55,685 nt of DNA from M55B129 sp964506505. GTDB taxonomy: Bacteria > Bacillota > Dethiobacteria > DTU022. A program made the translations under genes and the position numbers. Location of the stretch: assembly GCA_964506505.1 (NCBI GenBank), contig CAZDKY010000018.1, forward strand, positions 1-55,685, given 5' to 3'. The notes under the pieces were generated by a model. It did not search any database. It was not told where the DNA came from and worked only from the letters and a program-made list of their open reading frames with translations. Numbering within the stretch: position 1 is the stretch's first letter; each line of letters starts with the position of its first letter. Shown piece after piece: positions 7,446 to 16,231 of this stretch.

Positions 7446-8726
7446 CTATACCCAGCCACGCAAAACCATGGCGTCGGCGATGCGTTTCACGGCCACCATG
7501 TAAGCAGCCTGGCGCATATTGATATGACGCTTCTCCGAGGTGTCGTAAACTTCATGATATGAGGAAGACATTTTCTTTTTCAGGCGCTCGAAAACCTCTG
7601 CTTCATCCCAGTAGAGCATGCTGAAGTTCTGGACCATTTCAAAATATGATACTGTTACTCCGCCGGCATTGCAAAGGAAATCGGGCAGCACTTGAACACC
7701 CATGTTGAACAGGATATCATCAGCTTCGGGGGTGGTCGGACCGTTTGCCAGCTCGGCTACTATTTGGGCTTTTACATCGGGGGCATTCTTTTTGGTAATA
7801 ACATTTTCGAGGGCGCTGGGGCATAGAATATCGACATTTAAACTGAAAAGATCGCCGTTGATCAGTGGTTCCGCTTCTGGGAAGCCGGCAACCGAGCCGG
7901 TTTCGGCCTTATGTTTGTAGACTGCTTTCGGATCAAGCCCGTTTTTGTTGTAAATTCCTCCTCCCTTGTCGGTAACGGCTACTATTTTGCAGCCATAGAT
8001 GTTGTTGGCCAGGTGAGCAAGGTTGGAGCCGGCATTCCCGTAGCCCTGAATAGCCAGGGAAGCTTTTTTAAGGTTCAATCCCGCTGTTTTTGCAGCTTCG
8101 ACAATCACATAGAGTGCACCCCTGGCGGTGGCGGTATTTCTGCCAATTGAACCACCGATATCGAGGGGTTTTCCTGTCATTACCCCGAACTGGTTTTTAC
8201 CGGCTAATTTTGAGTACTGATCCATCATCCAGGCCATAATCTGGGGGTTGGTGTAGACATCAGGCGCCGGAATGTCTTTATCCGGGCCGATAAAACTCCA
8301 TATTTTATCAACATACCCCCTGCTCAGGCGCTCCAGTTCTCCGGCTGACATCTCCTTGGGGTTGCAGATAATGCCGCCTTTTGCCCCGCCCAGGGGCAGG
8401 TCCAGCAGGGAGCATTTCCAGGTCATCCAGGCTGCCAGAGCCCGGATAGTATCGATGGTTTCCTCCGGGTGAAAACGTATGCCGCCTTTGGTCGGGCCCA
8501 GAGCATCGTTATACTGCACCCTGAAACCTTTAAAGACCTTCAGCTTCCCGTTGTCCATTCTCACCGGTATGGAAACCTGGATTTCCCGCATCGGGTTGCG
8601 GATTATTTCGTGTATATCATCGGGCAAATTAAGCAGCGCCGCACAGATACCGCACTGCTTCTGCACAACTTCAAATACATTTTCCTGGTCGCTTTCGATT
8701 GGCTGGGTCTGGTTTAACTGACTCAT
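7446..8726 (-). CDS. gdhA: Glutamate dehydrogenase
   Basis: A 426-aa Glu/Leu/Phe/Val dehydrogenase that interconverts glutamate with 2-oxoglutarate and ammonia. Residues 1-190 hold the catalytic domain, with GPTKGGIRFHP, the active-site lysine region LPLGGAKGGI and DIPAPDV. The Rossmann domain follows with AIQGYGNAGSNLA. Length and motifs fit the hexameric class, usually NAD-linked in anaerobes. The ATG follows GGGG at a good distance. A strong promoter lies upstream and the gene stands alone. In this organism it would collect amino nitrogen as reducing power during amino-acid fermentation. Strict substrate choice among Glu and branched amino acids cannot be proven, but the catalytic-domain motifs favour glutamate. 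Confidence 0.95.
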   Translation of the reverse strand: MSQLNQTQPIESDQENVFEVVQKQCGICAALLNLPDDIHEIIRNPMREIQVSIPVRMDNGKLKVFKGFRVQYNDALGPTKGGIRFHPEETIDTIRALAAWMTWKCSLLDLPLGGAKGGIICNPKEMSAGELERLSRGYVDKIWSFIGPDKDIPAPDVYTNPQIMAWMMDQYSKLAGKNQFGVMTGKPLDIGGSIGRNTATARGALYVIVEAAKTAGLNLKKASLAIQGYGNAGSNLAHLANNIYGCKIVAVTDKGGGIYNKNGLDPKAVYKHKAETGSVAGFPEAEPLINGDLFSLNVDILCPSALENVITKKNAPDVKAQIVAELANGPTTPEADDILFNMGVQVLPDFLCNAGGVTVSYFEMVQNFSMLYWDEAEVFERLKKKMSSSYHEVYDTSEKRHINMRQAAYMVAVKRIADAMVLRGWV

Positions 8727-8793
8727 GTTAGCATTCCCCTTTTCTTGGAATCAGGAATGATTATTAATAAATGCAGGGGGAAAATTTCTTATT

Positions 8794-8822
8794 AATATAA
8801 CTCTAACTGGTTCAGATGTCAA
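8794..8822 (-). promoter_or_regulatory. Promoter of gdhA
   Basis: Read on the minus strand: TTGACA, 17 nt, TATATT. Transcription would start near 8787, about 60 nt before the gdhA start codon. Confidence 0.8.
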
Positions 8823-9035
8823 AAAAATTCTTTGCCGTAAGAGATTTCCTTATATTCCCAACCACTCATTACCTGTTTTAAACCTGCTTCAAACCTACAC
8901 TAACTTCTACGAAAAAAGGGAATGTATTCCGCTGAGACCTCTGCCAATATTGCTGTCAGGATCCATTTATCCAAAACAGATTAACCTGCCGGAGGTGCCG
9001 AAGTAAAGAATAAAGGAGTAAATATCCTCAACGGC
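8823..9035. other. Intergenic region upstream of the sensor gene
   Basis: About 210 nt between the gdhA promoter and repeat copy C. I see no ORF with a ribosome binding site, no terminator and no clear promoter for the sensor gene. Confidence 0.4.
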
Positions 9036-9064
9036 AAAATGTAAAAGTTTGCCCCTGGCACATT
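9036..9064 (-). repeat. Dispersed REP-like repeat, degenerate copy C
   Basis: On the minus strand it reads AATGTGCCAGGGGCAAACTT and then TTACATTTT. The first arm matches the other copies; the second is shortened and altered. Confidence 0.4.
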
Positions 9065-9206
9065 AATGGGTGACATTTTTAAATATCTGATCTATTATAT
9101 TAGTAATGATAGTTATTATTTGCACTTTTATGTCAGATCAATTATTGCACCCGGTACAGTTTTTTGCCTGAGCCGTTTTAGATTGTATACATGGGGGCTA
9201 TCATTA

Positions 9207-12200
9207 GTGGAAAGCGAAGAAATGTGCGGTTCAATTGACCTGACCAGTAATAAACGGGCCTCTTTTGATGCTGCCCCTGAAGGGATCAGCATTATCGATA
9301 CAGACCTCAATATTCTGCAGGTAAACCGCGTCATGGAAGAATGGTACAGCCATGCCCTTCCCCTGATTGGCAAGAAGTGCTATAAGGCATACCAGGATCG
9401 TGATGAGCCCTGTTCCCCATGCACTTCTCTCAGGGCGATAAAAACCGGCGAGCCGGCAGTGGGAGAAGTGCCTCTGATCCGGGGGAATGGCCCTGCGGGG
9501 TGGCTTGAGCTGAACGCTTTTCCCGTTAAAAATGGTGACGGCAGGGTCTGCGGCGTAATTGAATATGTGCGGGATATTACAGAAAGGGTAAAGATCCTGG
9601 ATGAACTTAATATCAACCGGGAGTGGAACCGGGCTCTTGCCGAGGATATTCCGGCACTTGTTTTAAGAATATCTGATACAGGGAAAATTGTTTATGTAAA
9701 TGAGGCTGTCTGCTCCGCGGTCGGAGAGAAACGGGAGAACCTGGTTGGGCGAATTTATTATCAATTCATTCCGGAGCCGCAGCGCAGCAGGGTAAAAGCA
9801 TATCTATCTTCGTTGACCCCCGAACAGCCCGATATAATGACTGAGATACAAATCAACAATCGCTGGCTGCGCTGGAAAAACAGGGCCATATTCGACAGCC
9901 GGGGCAAATTGAAAGAATATTTAAATGTCGGTGAAGATATTACCGAGAATTGCGGGGCGCAGAAAAAACTGCGCGAAAATGAAGAACGGAACCGGGCCCT
10001 GGTCGGGGCAATTCCCGACATGCTCTTTCGATATAATAGGGACGGAGTCTACCTTGATGCTGAAATTAAGGATAAGAGCCGGTTAACAGATGAAGGTCGC
10101 CGTTTTTACGAAGAAGGACTGCTGGTCGGCAAAAAAATCGAAGATGTTCTGGAACCAAGGATTTCTGCTCACATTTGCAAAGGTATTGCAAGAGCCCTGG
10201 CTGAGGAAAAGGTCCAGGTTATTGAATACAGCTACTCGGTGGGCGAGCAGCGGCATTATTTTGAAGCCCGGCTGACAGCAGCGGGAGATGACGAAGTAAT
10301 GGCCATTGTCCGCGATATTACAGACCGCCGGTTCATGGAAGAAGACTTGCAGTATCAGCTGCGTTTTCAAAAGATGGTTGCTGAAATATCCTCTGCTTTT
10401 GTCAGTATGCCTGTAACTGAATTCGATAACCGCATTATGTATGCCCTGAAGTTGTGCGGTCTCTTTTTTGAAGCGGATCGCAGCTATATTTTTCGATACA
10501 GCGATGACGGGCTTTCAATGAATGTTACTCATGAGTGGTGTGCTGAGGGGAACATACCACAGAAAGTAAGAAACCAGGATTTCCCGGTTGGAAACACCCC
10601 CTGGTGGGTGGAACGAATGCTTAACCGGGGATATGTTTTTATCCCCGATGTGGATGAAATGCCGATGGATTCGGCCAAGGACCAGGAAGATTTTCGGAAA
10701 GAGAAGATCAAATCCATGATGACCATGCCGATTCTTAAGGAAGGTCGGGTGATTGGATTTTTTGGGCTTGATGCGGTCAGGGAGAAGAAGAACTGGGACG
10801 AAAGCCGGATTGGCCTGGTGAAGGTAATAACTGAAATCATAACCGGGGCGATCATCAATTACGAAACGGAAGAGGCACTGAAGGATTCTGAAAAGCGCTA
10901 CAGGGAGATTCTGGCTACAATTGAAGAAGGATATTACGAAGCGGATCTAAAGGGGACCATTACTTACTGCAACGAAGCTGCCTGCCGGCACTTCGGCGGT
11001 TACCGCCGGGAAGAACTGATTGGAAAAAGTTATAAAGAGATTTATGAGGATTCTGATGAGGCTTTCAAAGCTTTTCACCAGGTTTTTCTGACCGGGGAGC
11101 CGGAACGCGGTTTAATCCTGAAGATGATTCACAAAGACGGATCTTTCGGCTTTGGAGAGATTTCCATTTCTTTGATCAAGGACAGGCAGGGTTACGTAAC
11201 CGGTTTCAAGGGGATCGGCAAGGATGTAACCGAACGTATTGAATACGAAAAGCACCTCGAATATTTAAGCCTTCATGATCAACTAACAGGCATCTACAAC
11301 CGCACCTTTTTTGAAGCGGAGATGGAGCGCTTCGATAAAAGCCGGGAGTATCCGGTGACCATTATTTCTACTGACCTCGATGGTTTAAAACTGATCAATG
11401 ACACGCTTGGACATGAAGCTGGTGACCGACTGCTTAAAGCCTGTGCTGCAGTTATGCAATCTTCTCTGCGCCAGTCTGATATTTTATCAAGGATCGGCGG
11501 AGACGAGTTCGCTGCTATTTTATTGAGAACCGATAAGCTGACCGGAGAAGATATTGTACGCAGGATCAGGGAGAATACCGATCTATACAACCGGAACAAT
11601 GTCAACCTTCACCTTGGCATATCCATTGGTGCGGCGACGGCTGATGAGAGCGAAACCGTCTTAAGGGAGTTATTTAAAAGGGCAGACGATATTATGTACC
11701 GAGAAAAACTTTACAGCAGTGCCAGAAGCCGAAACAAAATCGTGCAGGGTTTGTTAAAGGGACTGGTAGATAGAGATTACATAACGGAGGGTCATACCCG
11801 ACGCCTGCAAAATCTCTGCCGAGCAATGGGTGAGAAAATTGGTCTTACTTCCAATCAGCTGACCGATCTGATTCTGTTAGCCCAGGTTCATGACCTGGGA
11901 AAGGTTGGCATACCCGATAAAATTTTATTCAAAGAGGGTCAAATGAATGAAGAAGACTGGCAAATTATGCGCGGGCACCCTGAAAAGGGTTATCGAATCG
12001 CTGCAGCCTCATCCGATCTGGCCGGTGTGGCCGAGCTTATATTAAAGCACCGTGAGCGCTGGGACGGCAAAGGTTATCCCATCGGACTCTCCGGCGAGGA
12101 GATACCGGTTGAATGCCGCATCCTGGCAGTGGCCGATGCTTTTGATACCATGATCCAGAAAAGGCCGTACGACCGAAAGAAGACAATCCATGAGGCGAAA

Positions 12201-12332
12201 GAAGAGATTAAGAAAAATGCCGGCAGTCAGTTTGATCCGGAGCTGGTTCCGATTTTTTTTGAAGTCCTGAAAGAGCAGGAAGGTCTTGTCAAACGATCCT
12301 CTTCAAAAAATACTTCCGATAAACTCAATTGA
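9207..12332 (+). CDS. Multi-PAS/GAF sensor with GGDEF and HD-GYP domains
   Basis: A large cyclic-di-GMP signalling protein. Counting from the longest frame (ATG 9066), four PAS regions lie near residues 60-175, 175-300, 305-425 and 615-740, with a GAF-like domain near 430-610. A GGDEF domain (about 745-905) with intact RIGGDEF would make c-di-GMP. A C-terminal HD-GYP domain with HDLGKVGIP and RWDGKGYP would degrade it. The first PAS carries a cysteine cluster, KCYKAYQDRDEPCSPC, that could bind metal or sense redox. No transmembrane segment is evident, so sensing is probably cytoplasmic. The start is uncertain: GTG 9207 has GGGGG upstream, ATG 9222 is an alternative, and ATG 9066 lacks a ribosome binding site. 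cbiZ follows 42 nt later. Confidence 0.88.
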   Translation: MESEEMCGSIDLTSNKRASFDAAPEGISIIDTDLNILQVNRVMEEWYSHALPLIGKKCYKAYQDRDEPCSPCTSLRAIKTGEPAVGEVPLIRGNGPAGWLELNAFPVKNGDGRVCGVIEYVRDITERVKILDELNINREWNRALAEDIPALVLRISDTGKIVYVNEAVCSAVGEKRENLVGRIYYQFIPEPQRSRVKAYLSSLTPEQPDIMTEIQINNRWLRWKNRAIFDSRGKLKEYLNVGEDITENCGAQKKLRENEERNRALVGAIPDMLFRYNRDGVYLDAEIKDKSRLTDEGRRFYEEGLLVGKKIEDVLEPRISAHICKGIARALAEEKVQVIEYSYSVGEQRHYFEARLTAAGDDEVMAIVRDITDRRFMEEDLQYQLRFQKMVAEISSAFVSMPVTEFDNRIMYALKLCGLFFEADRSYIFRYSDDGLSMNVTHEWCAEGNIPQKVRNQDFPVGNTPWWVERMLNRGYVFIPDVDEMPMDSAKDQEDFRKEKIKSMMTMPILKEGRVIGFFGLDAVREKKNWDESRIGLVKVITEIITGAIINYETEEALKDSEKRYREILATIEEGYYEADLKGTITYCNEAACRHFGGYRREELIGKSYKEIYEDSDEAFKAFHQVFLTGEPERGLILKMIHKDGSFGFGEISISLIKDRQGYVTGFKGIGKDVTERIEYEKHLEYLSLHDQLTGIYNRTFFEAEMERFDKSREYPVTIISTDLDGLKLINDTLGHEAGDRLLKACAAVMQSSLRQSDILSRIGGDEFAAILLRTDKLTGEDIVRRIRENTDLYNRNNVNLHLGISIGAATADESETVLRELFKRADDIMYREKLYSSARSRNKIVQGLLKGLVDRDYITEGHTRRLQNLCRAMGEKIGLTSNQLTDLILLAQVHDLGKVGIPDKILFKEGQMNEEDWQIMRGHPEKGYRIAAASSDLAGVAELILKHRERWDGKGYPIGLSGEEIPVECRILAVADAFDTMIQKRPYDRKKTIHEAKEEIKKNAGSQFDPELVPIFFEVLKEQEGLVKRSSSKNTSDKLN

Positions 12333-12374
12333 TCGATATAATATTATTACAAACCAAAACAGGGATAAACATAT

Positions 12375-13487
12375 ATGGAAATTATCGAACTGCCTGGAGG
12401 CTTCGAGCTTACCCTCGAAGACAGAGCCACAGTCGTAGAACTTAACCAATCGGCAAAGGTAATGAGCACTTCTTTTTTGAATGGTGGGTTCCGCGAAGAT
12501 TTGCAATATCTTTTCAATTACTGCGAGATTTTTGGCCGTTCCGATGGGCGCTGTGTAATGCGTGCTTCAACTAATGAAGGACATCTGCGTGCTATTGCAA
12601 CCGAGCTGGGTCTTGATCCACGGACAACGGCTGGTTTGAGCACCTCGGCGAGGGTAAAAGAGTCGACAATTAAAACCGCGGAATATGCTGATTTTTCGGT
12701 AGCAGCTGTTATAACCGCCGGTATCGATATCAGCGGAAGCAGGGCTGGAGATCCGGCATTCTGGCATGAAAAGAACGGTGTCCCCTTTTCGGAAAAAGCG
12801 GGAACAATAAATATCATGCTTTTTATCGATGCCGACCTGACAGCCGGGGCATTATGTAGGGCAATGGTGACCTGTACTGAAGCTAAAACGGCTGCTTTGC
12901 AGGAAATGCTGGCGCCGAGCTGTTCATCGAATGGATTGGCCACCGGGTCAGGGACGGATGGGACGATAATCGTGGCCAATGGGAGCGCGCCGACCAGATT
13001 AACCAATGCCGGTCATCACAGCAAAATGGGTGAATATATTGGCAGGGTAGTCAAAGAAGGGTTGAAAGAAGGGCTGGTGGTTGAAGAAGGTTTTGAAGCA
13101 TATTCTTGTGGGAGTATTTTAAAGCGCATCGGCCGTTTTGGCTTAGATGAGGAAAAGCTCTGGCAGCGTTTTCTGCATCTCAGCGGACCCGGGGAAAACA
13201 GCCGGGAGCTATTCAATCGCAAAATTGCCCGGATCAACAAAGATGAACAGGTCATTGCCCGGGCCACACTTTATGCCCACCTCCTGGACCTGCTGCAGTG
13301 GAATCTTATCAAGCCGGATGTGGCAGTGAAAATGGCCTCAGAACTGCTTGCGAAAGCAGACGGGCCAGGAGCAATAATTGTGCCACAGGGAAGGGCAGTA
13401 TGGGCAAACAATCAGGAAGTGCTGGAATACCTGGTCCGCTGTTTCAATCAGTACCTTGTTTTTATTGTTGTAAATGAGGGGGATTAA
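12375..13487 (+). CDS. cbiZ: CbiZ-type adenosylcobinamide amidohydrolase with C-terminal extension
   Basis: CbiZ removes the aminopropanol arm from adenosylcobinamide to give adenosylcobyric acid, allowing salvage and remodelling of foreign cobamides. The CbiZ core covers about residues 20-235. Recognisable pieces are AGLSTSARVKESTIKTAEYA, VAAVITAGIDISGSRAGD, SGTDGTIIVANG and the signature TNAGHHSKMGEYIGRVV. About 135 further residues follow that are not part of the minimal archaeal enzyme and that I cannot assign. Only 42 nt separate it from the sensor gene, so it may be read from that transcript. A cobalamin riboswitch and cobA lie downstream, which supports the role. AGGGA precedes the ATG. 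Confidence 0.88.
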   Translation: MEIIELPGGFELTLEDRATVVELNQSAKVMSTSFLNGGFREDLQYLFNYCEIFGRSDGRCVMRASTNEGHLRAIATELGLDPRTTAGLSTSARVKESTIKTAEYADFSVAAVITAGIDISGSRAGDPAFWHEKNGVPFSEKAGTINIMLFIDADLTAGALCRAMVTCTEAKTAALQEMLAPSCSSNGLATGSGTDGTIIVANGSAPTRLTNAGHHSKMGEYIGRVVKEGLKEGLVVEEGFEAYSCGSILKRIGRFGLDEEKLWQRFLHLSGPGENSRELFNRKIARINKDEQVIARATLYAHLLDLLQWNLIKPDVAVKMASELLAKADGPGAIIVPQGRAVWANNQEVLEYLVRCFNQYLVFIVVNEGD

Positions 13488-13506
13488 ACAGGTTCCCTGG
13501 CACATG
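13488..13506 (-). repeat. Dispersed REP-like repeat, degenerate copy D
   Basis: Directly after the cbiZ stop codon. On the minus strand it reads CCATGTGCCAGGGAACCTGT, matching the first arm of the other copies. No second arm is recognisable. Confidence 0.35.
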
Positions 13507-13541
13507 GTTGATGGGAAAACGGAAAAATAAATATTTAACTG

Positions 13542-13570
13542 TGGACAGGTAGGGTAACCTGTGTTATTAT
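13542..13570 (+). promoter_or_regulatory. Promoter of the cobalamin-riboswitch transcript
   Basis: TGGACA, 17 nt, TATTAT. Transcription would begin near 13577, just before the riboswitch aptamer. Confidence 0.65.
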
Positions 13571-13579
13571 TATAAAAAT

Positions 13580-13745
13580 TATATATTCTATTCGGGTGTC
13601 CCCTGTGGATGAAAAGGGAAACCGGTGCAAGTCCGGTGCGATCCCGTCACTGTAAGCACGAGCCAAATCCAGCAAGGCCACTGGCGAAAGCCGGGAAGGC
13701 GGAAGAGGCAATGACTGCAAGCCAGGAAACCTGCCTGAATAGTGC
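13580..13745 (+). promoter_or_regulatory. Cobalamin (AdoCbl) riboswitch aptamer
   Basis: Hallmarks of the class are present in order: the closing stem CTATTC/GAATAG, the GGTGCAAGTCCGGTGC hairpin, the core GATCCCGTCACTGTAA, GCCACTGGCGAAAGCCGGGA, and the B12 box GCAAGCCAGGAAACCTGCC. Bound adenosylcobalamin should switch off downstream expression. The first gene downstream is cobA, about 370 nt further on. Confidence 0.96.
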
Positions 13746-13831
13746 GTAACATTCTCCCCTTCGAGTGAAAGGGCTGGTCGCTTACAGCGCCGTTTCAGGA
13801 TCCTTTCGGTGCTTTTTTATTTGAGATCAAT

Positions 13832-13862
13832 ACCGGTCTTTGCACTCTAAGGCCGGTTTTTT
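13832..13862 (+). terminator. Terminator in the riboswitch expression platform
   Basis: Stem ACCGGTCTT/AAGGCCGGT (one G-T pair), 8-nt loop, then a run of six T residues. It lies about 90 nt after the aptamer and is the probable ligand-dependent terminator. Confidence 0.75.
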
Positions 13863-14111
13863 ATTCAGCCGGCAGAGTTAAAATTGTTAATGTCCCGGAA
13901 GGCTGCCGTCTTTTTACTCCTTTCTCCGGCAGGCTGTTCAGCATAAACCTGTTCCGGGATTGCTGCCCCGAAAGCCCCTTCCCGAAAAAGGATGGATGAT
14001 TTTATTCAGGGAAGGGGCGGGGCCCATTTCTCGCGGAGCATTTCAAGAACGTGAGACTTTTTGAATATTTATCGCACTTTTGTTAATTTATAATTCAATG
14101 GAGGTTTTTAG
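13863..14111 (+). other. Long leader between riboswitch terminator and cobA
   Basis: About 250 nt with no supported ORF. It contains a 9-bp GC-rich perfect inverted repeat, CCCCTTCCC/GGGAAGGGG, at 13975-13983 and 14009-14017, with a 25-nt loop and no T run. This may be a remnant or part of a long structured 5' UTR. Confidence 0.4.
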
Positions 14112-14642
14112 ATGGAAAAAGGATATGTCCAGATTTATACCGGTGATGGAAAGGGGAAAACTACTGCTGCCCTGGGGCTGGGATTGAGAGCGGTTGGAAG
14201 TGGGTTCAGAGTGATCATGTTTCAATTTTTGAAAGGATCGCCCAGCGGGGAATTAAAGAGTGTTACCATGCTGGGGAAAAATTTTGAGATTATTCGCCTT
14301 GCAGAAAGCAAAAAATTTTTCTGGACGATGAACGAGCAGGAAAAAAATGAATTGAAAAAGAACATGCAGGGAGAGCTTGAGCAGGTAAGGAAAGTGCTGG
14401 TCAACAAAGAGTGCGATCTTTTAATCCTGGATGAAATCATGGCGGCAATTCATGGCGAGCTGCTTTCGGTGGAAGATGCCTGTGCCCTGATTGATCTCCG
14501 GCCACCCGGCATGGAAATGGTTTTAACCGGTCGAAGTGCCCCGAATAAGCTTATCGAACGGGCTGATCTGGTGACTGAGATGCGCTGTATCAAACACTAT
14601 ATGGATAAAGGTGTTACCGCCCGCAAGGGCATTGAAAAATGA
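14112..14642 (+). CDS. cobA: Cob(I)yrinic acid a,c-diamide adenosyltransferase
   Basis: A 176-aa CobA/BtuR-type corrinoid adenosyltransferase, which moves the adenosyl group of ATP to Co(I) corrinoids to make the coenzyme form. The P-loop variant is at the N terminus, YTGDGKGKTTAALGLGLRA. The CobA motif CDLLILDEIMAAIHGELL follows mid-protein, and LTGRSAPNKLIERADLVTEM lies near the C terminus. Length is normal. GGAGG precedes the ATG at good spacing. It is the first gene after the cobalamin riboswitch, so it should be repressed when AdoCbl is plentiful. With cbiZ it forms a cobamide salvage and activation block that would feed the corrinoid methyltransferases of this genome. Confidence 0.95.
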   Translation: MEKGYVQIYTGDGKGKTTAALGLGLRAVGSGFRVIMFQFLKGSPSGELKSVTMLGKNFEIIRLAESKKFFWTMNEQEKNELKKNMQGELEQVRKVLVNKECDLLILDEIMAAIHGELLSVEDACALIDLRPPGMEMVLTGRSAPNKLIERADLVTEMRCIKHYMDKGVTARKGIEK

Positions 14643-14740
14643 GCATCTGCAAAGCCGGGACGCTGAGCTGTTGTCAATAAAGGAAGCAGCAGCGATAGAG
14701 AGCCACCATTCGACAATTACTTAGTCAGGGGAGGAAAGAT

Positions 14741-15383
14741 ATGAAACTGGAAGGTAACTGCCTGACAACTGCCATGGGCATAATGCCCCATACCGATACC
14801 GACCGGGCTCTTGAGCTGGCCCTGACTTTTGATATCCCTTTCTGGCCCCAGCTGCCCCGGCTCAATTTTTATGAAGACATGTATGTCCAGATCTCCGAGC
14901 ATTTCCCCGGGATCATGATCTAAGAAACAAAAAGAGAAATCCGCTTCTCCCTGGAAAAGTTTTATGAAGACATCGAGGAATTTCTTCAGCACTGGGATGA
15001 TCAGAGCTACTTTCGTCTTTCTCCCAGCTATTCAGCGGTTTTTCACCATTTCCTGGAACGCAACTTATCCTCTTACCGCTACATTCGCGGGCAAAGTATC
15101 GGCCCGGTCAGCTACGGGCTGAAGATCCTGGACGAAGAAAACAAACCGATGATCTATTATGAAGAAGTGCGGCAGACTGTGTTTGATTTTGTGGCCAGGA
15201 AACTGCAGGCGCAGCTCGCTGAAATGCAGGAGATCCATCCCCGGGCTTTTGTCTGGGTAGACGAGCCGGGCCTGGCTGGCGCCGGCACGATGCTGCCTGA
15301 TAAATGCGGACGGGGAAGAGACTGTAGATAAATCATTCCGTCTCCTGCGGCAGGTGGCCGAACACTTTAAGGAGGAGCTTTGA
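14741..15383 (+). pseudogene. Decayed MetE-core/UROD-like methyltransferase gene
   Basis: A good GGGGAGG site and ATG open a reading frame starting MKLEGNCLTTAMGIMPHTDT. It is broken by TAA at 14921-14923 after HFPGIMI. The same frame then continues for about 115 more residues with protein-like sequence, including FRLSPSYSAVFHHFLER, IRGQSIGPVSYGLKILDEE and RAFVWVDEPG. Near 15270 coding sense moves to another frame, giving AWLAPARCCLINADGEETV and ending with a helix at the TGA. The jump from the VDEPG strand straight to the C-terminal CC-containing segment shows a large internal deletion. Intact relatives, as I remember them, are about 370 aa and related to the catalytic half of cobalamin-independent methionine synthase. 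It lies next to cobA, a fitting corrinoid context. Confidence 0.8.
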
Positions 15384-15444
15384 GCAGTAGCTTTAAGAAA
15401 TTACTTTTAAGTGGTAGCCGGACTGCCGAATCGGTTGGACAGGT

Positions 15445-16119
15445 TCAGGAAAGTTGTTCTTTCAAACCTTTAAGGGTGATTGTCCGGGCATCATATTCAA
15501 TCAACCCGTCCCGGCGCATCTTATTTAGCTCTCTTCCCAGTGAAGACCGCTGAACGCCAAATCTTTCCGCCAGTTCTTTCTTAGATAAGGTCAACTTGAT
15601 CACCTCACTATTCTGCAGGTGATATTCATATTTCAGGTAATCGGTAATCTGTTCCTTTATCGTTTTCAGCGATATTGTCTTGATTTTATCGGCCAGAATA
15701 ACAGTGCGATCGGAGACAGCACCGAGGAAAGAAACCAGAAAATGATTGTTGTTCCGGCAGAGCCGCAGGATCAACTGGCCGGGCATATGGAATAACACTG
15801 TTTTTTCTTCGGATACTACCGTCAGGGGGTAAGTGTTGCTGCTCGAGAAGATAATATTGGCACCGAGCAGATCACTGCTGAAAAAGGTATGGATGGAGAG
15901 AATATTCCCCTCTTTGCTGATTTTTTTTACTGATACTTTTCCGCTGAGAATAATATCTGCTGAACGGCACTTTTCATTCTGCAAATAAATAATTTGTTCT
16001 TTTTCATATTTGCCAATCCTGTATTGAGACGATTCGATGATCTTTAAATCTTCTTCGGTAATGCTGCCGAAAAGTGATGTATTTTTCAGCGCTGAAAGAT
16101 AGTTTTGTAATTCTATCAT
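15445..16119 (-). CDS. Crp/Fnr-family transcriptional regulator
   Basis: A 224-aa regulator with an N-terminal cyclic-nucleotide-type beta-roll (about 10-125), a long dimer helix and a C-terminal winged helix. The recognition region is LSKKELAERFGVQRSSLGRE. The beta-roll has only a few cysteines and none of the N-terminal Fe-S cluster pattern of true FNR, so the signal may be heme, nitric oxide or a small molecule. The start at 16119 follows GGGGGTGA; an in-frame TTG 15 nt earlier lacks such a site. It is divergent from the polyferredoxin-like gene at 16232, its likely target. TTGAT followed by imperfect dyad symmetry occurs in the shared upstream region, a weak FNR-type half site. Confidence 0.88.
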   Translation of the reverse strand: MIELQNYLSALKNTSLFGSITEEDLKIIESSQYRIGKYEKEQIIYLQNEKCRSADIILSGKVSVKKISKEGNILSIHTFFSSDLLGANIIFSSSNTYPLTVVSEEKTVLFHMPGQLILRLCRNNNHFLVSFLGAVSDRTVILADKIKTISLKTIKEQITDYLKYEYHLQNSEVIKLTLSKKELAERFGVQRSSLGRELNKMRRDGLIEYDARTITLKGLKEQLS

Positions 16120-16231
16120 CCCGATCACCCCCAATTAGTTACCTCGGACACTTTTTTTACCGTTCCTTAACAATATACTTGATTCAAAGATACGATACTT
16201 ATGAGAACCGATAAAGATGGGAGTCCTGAAA

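Noticed and set aside
13535..13720. A 61-codon minus-strand frame
   Set aside because: It is antisense to the cobalamin riboswitch; RNA structure explains the sequence.
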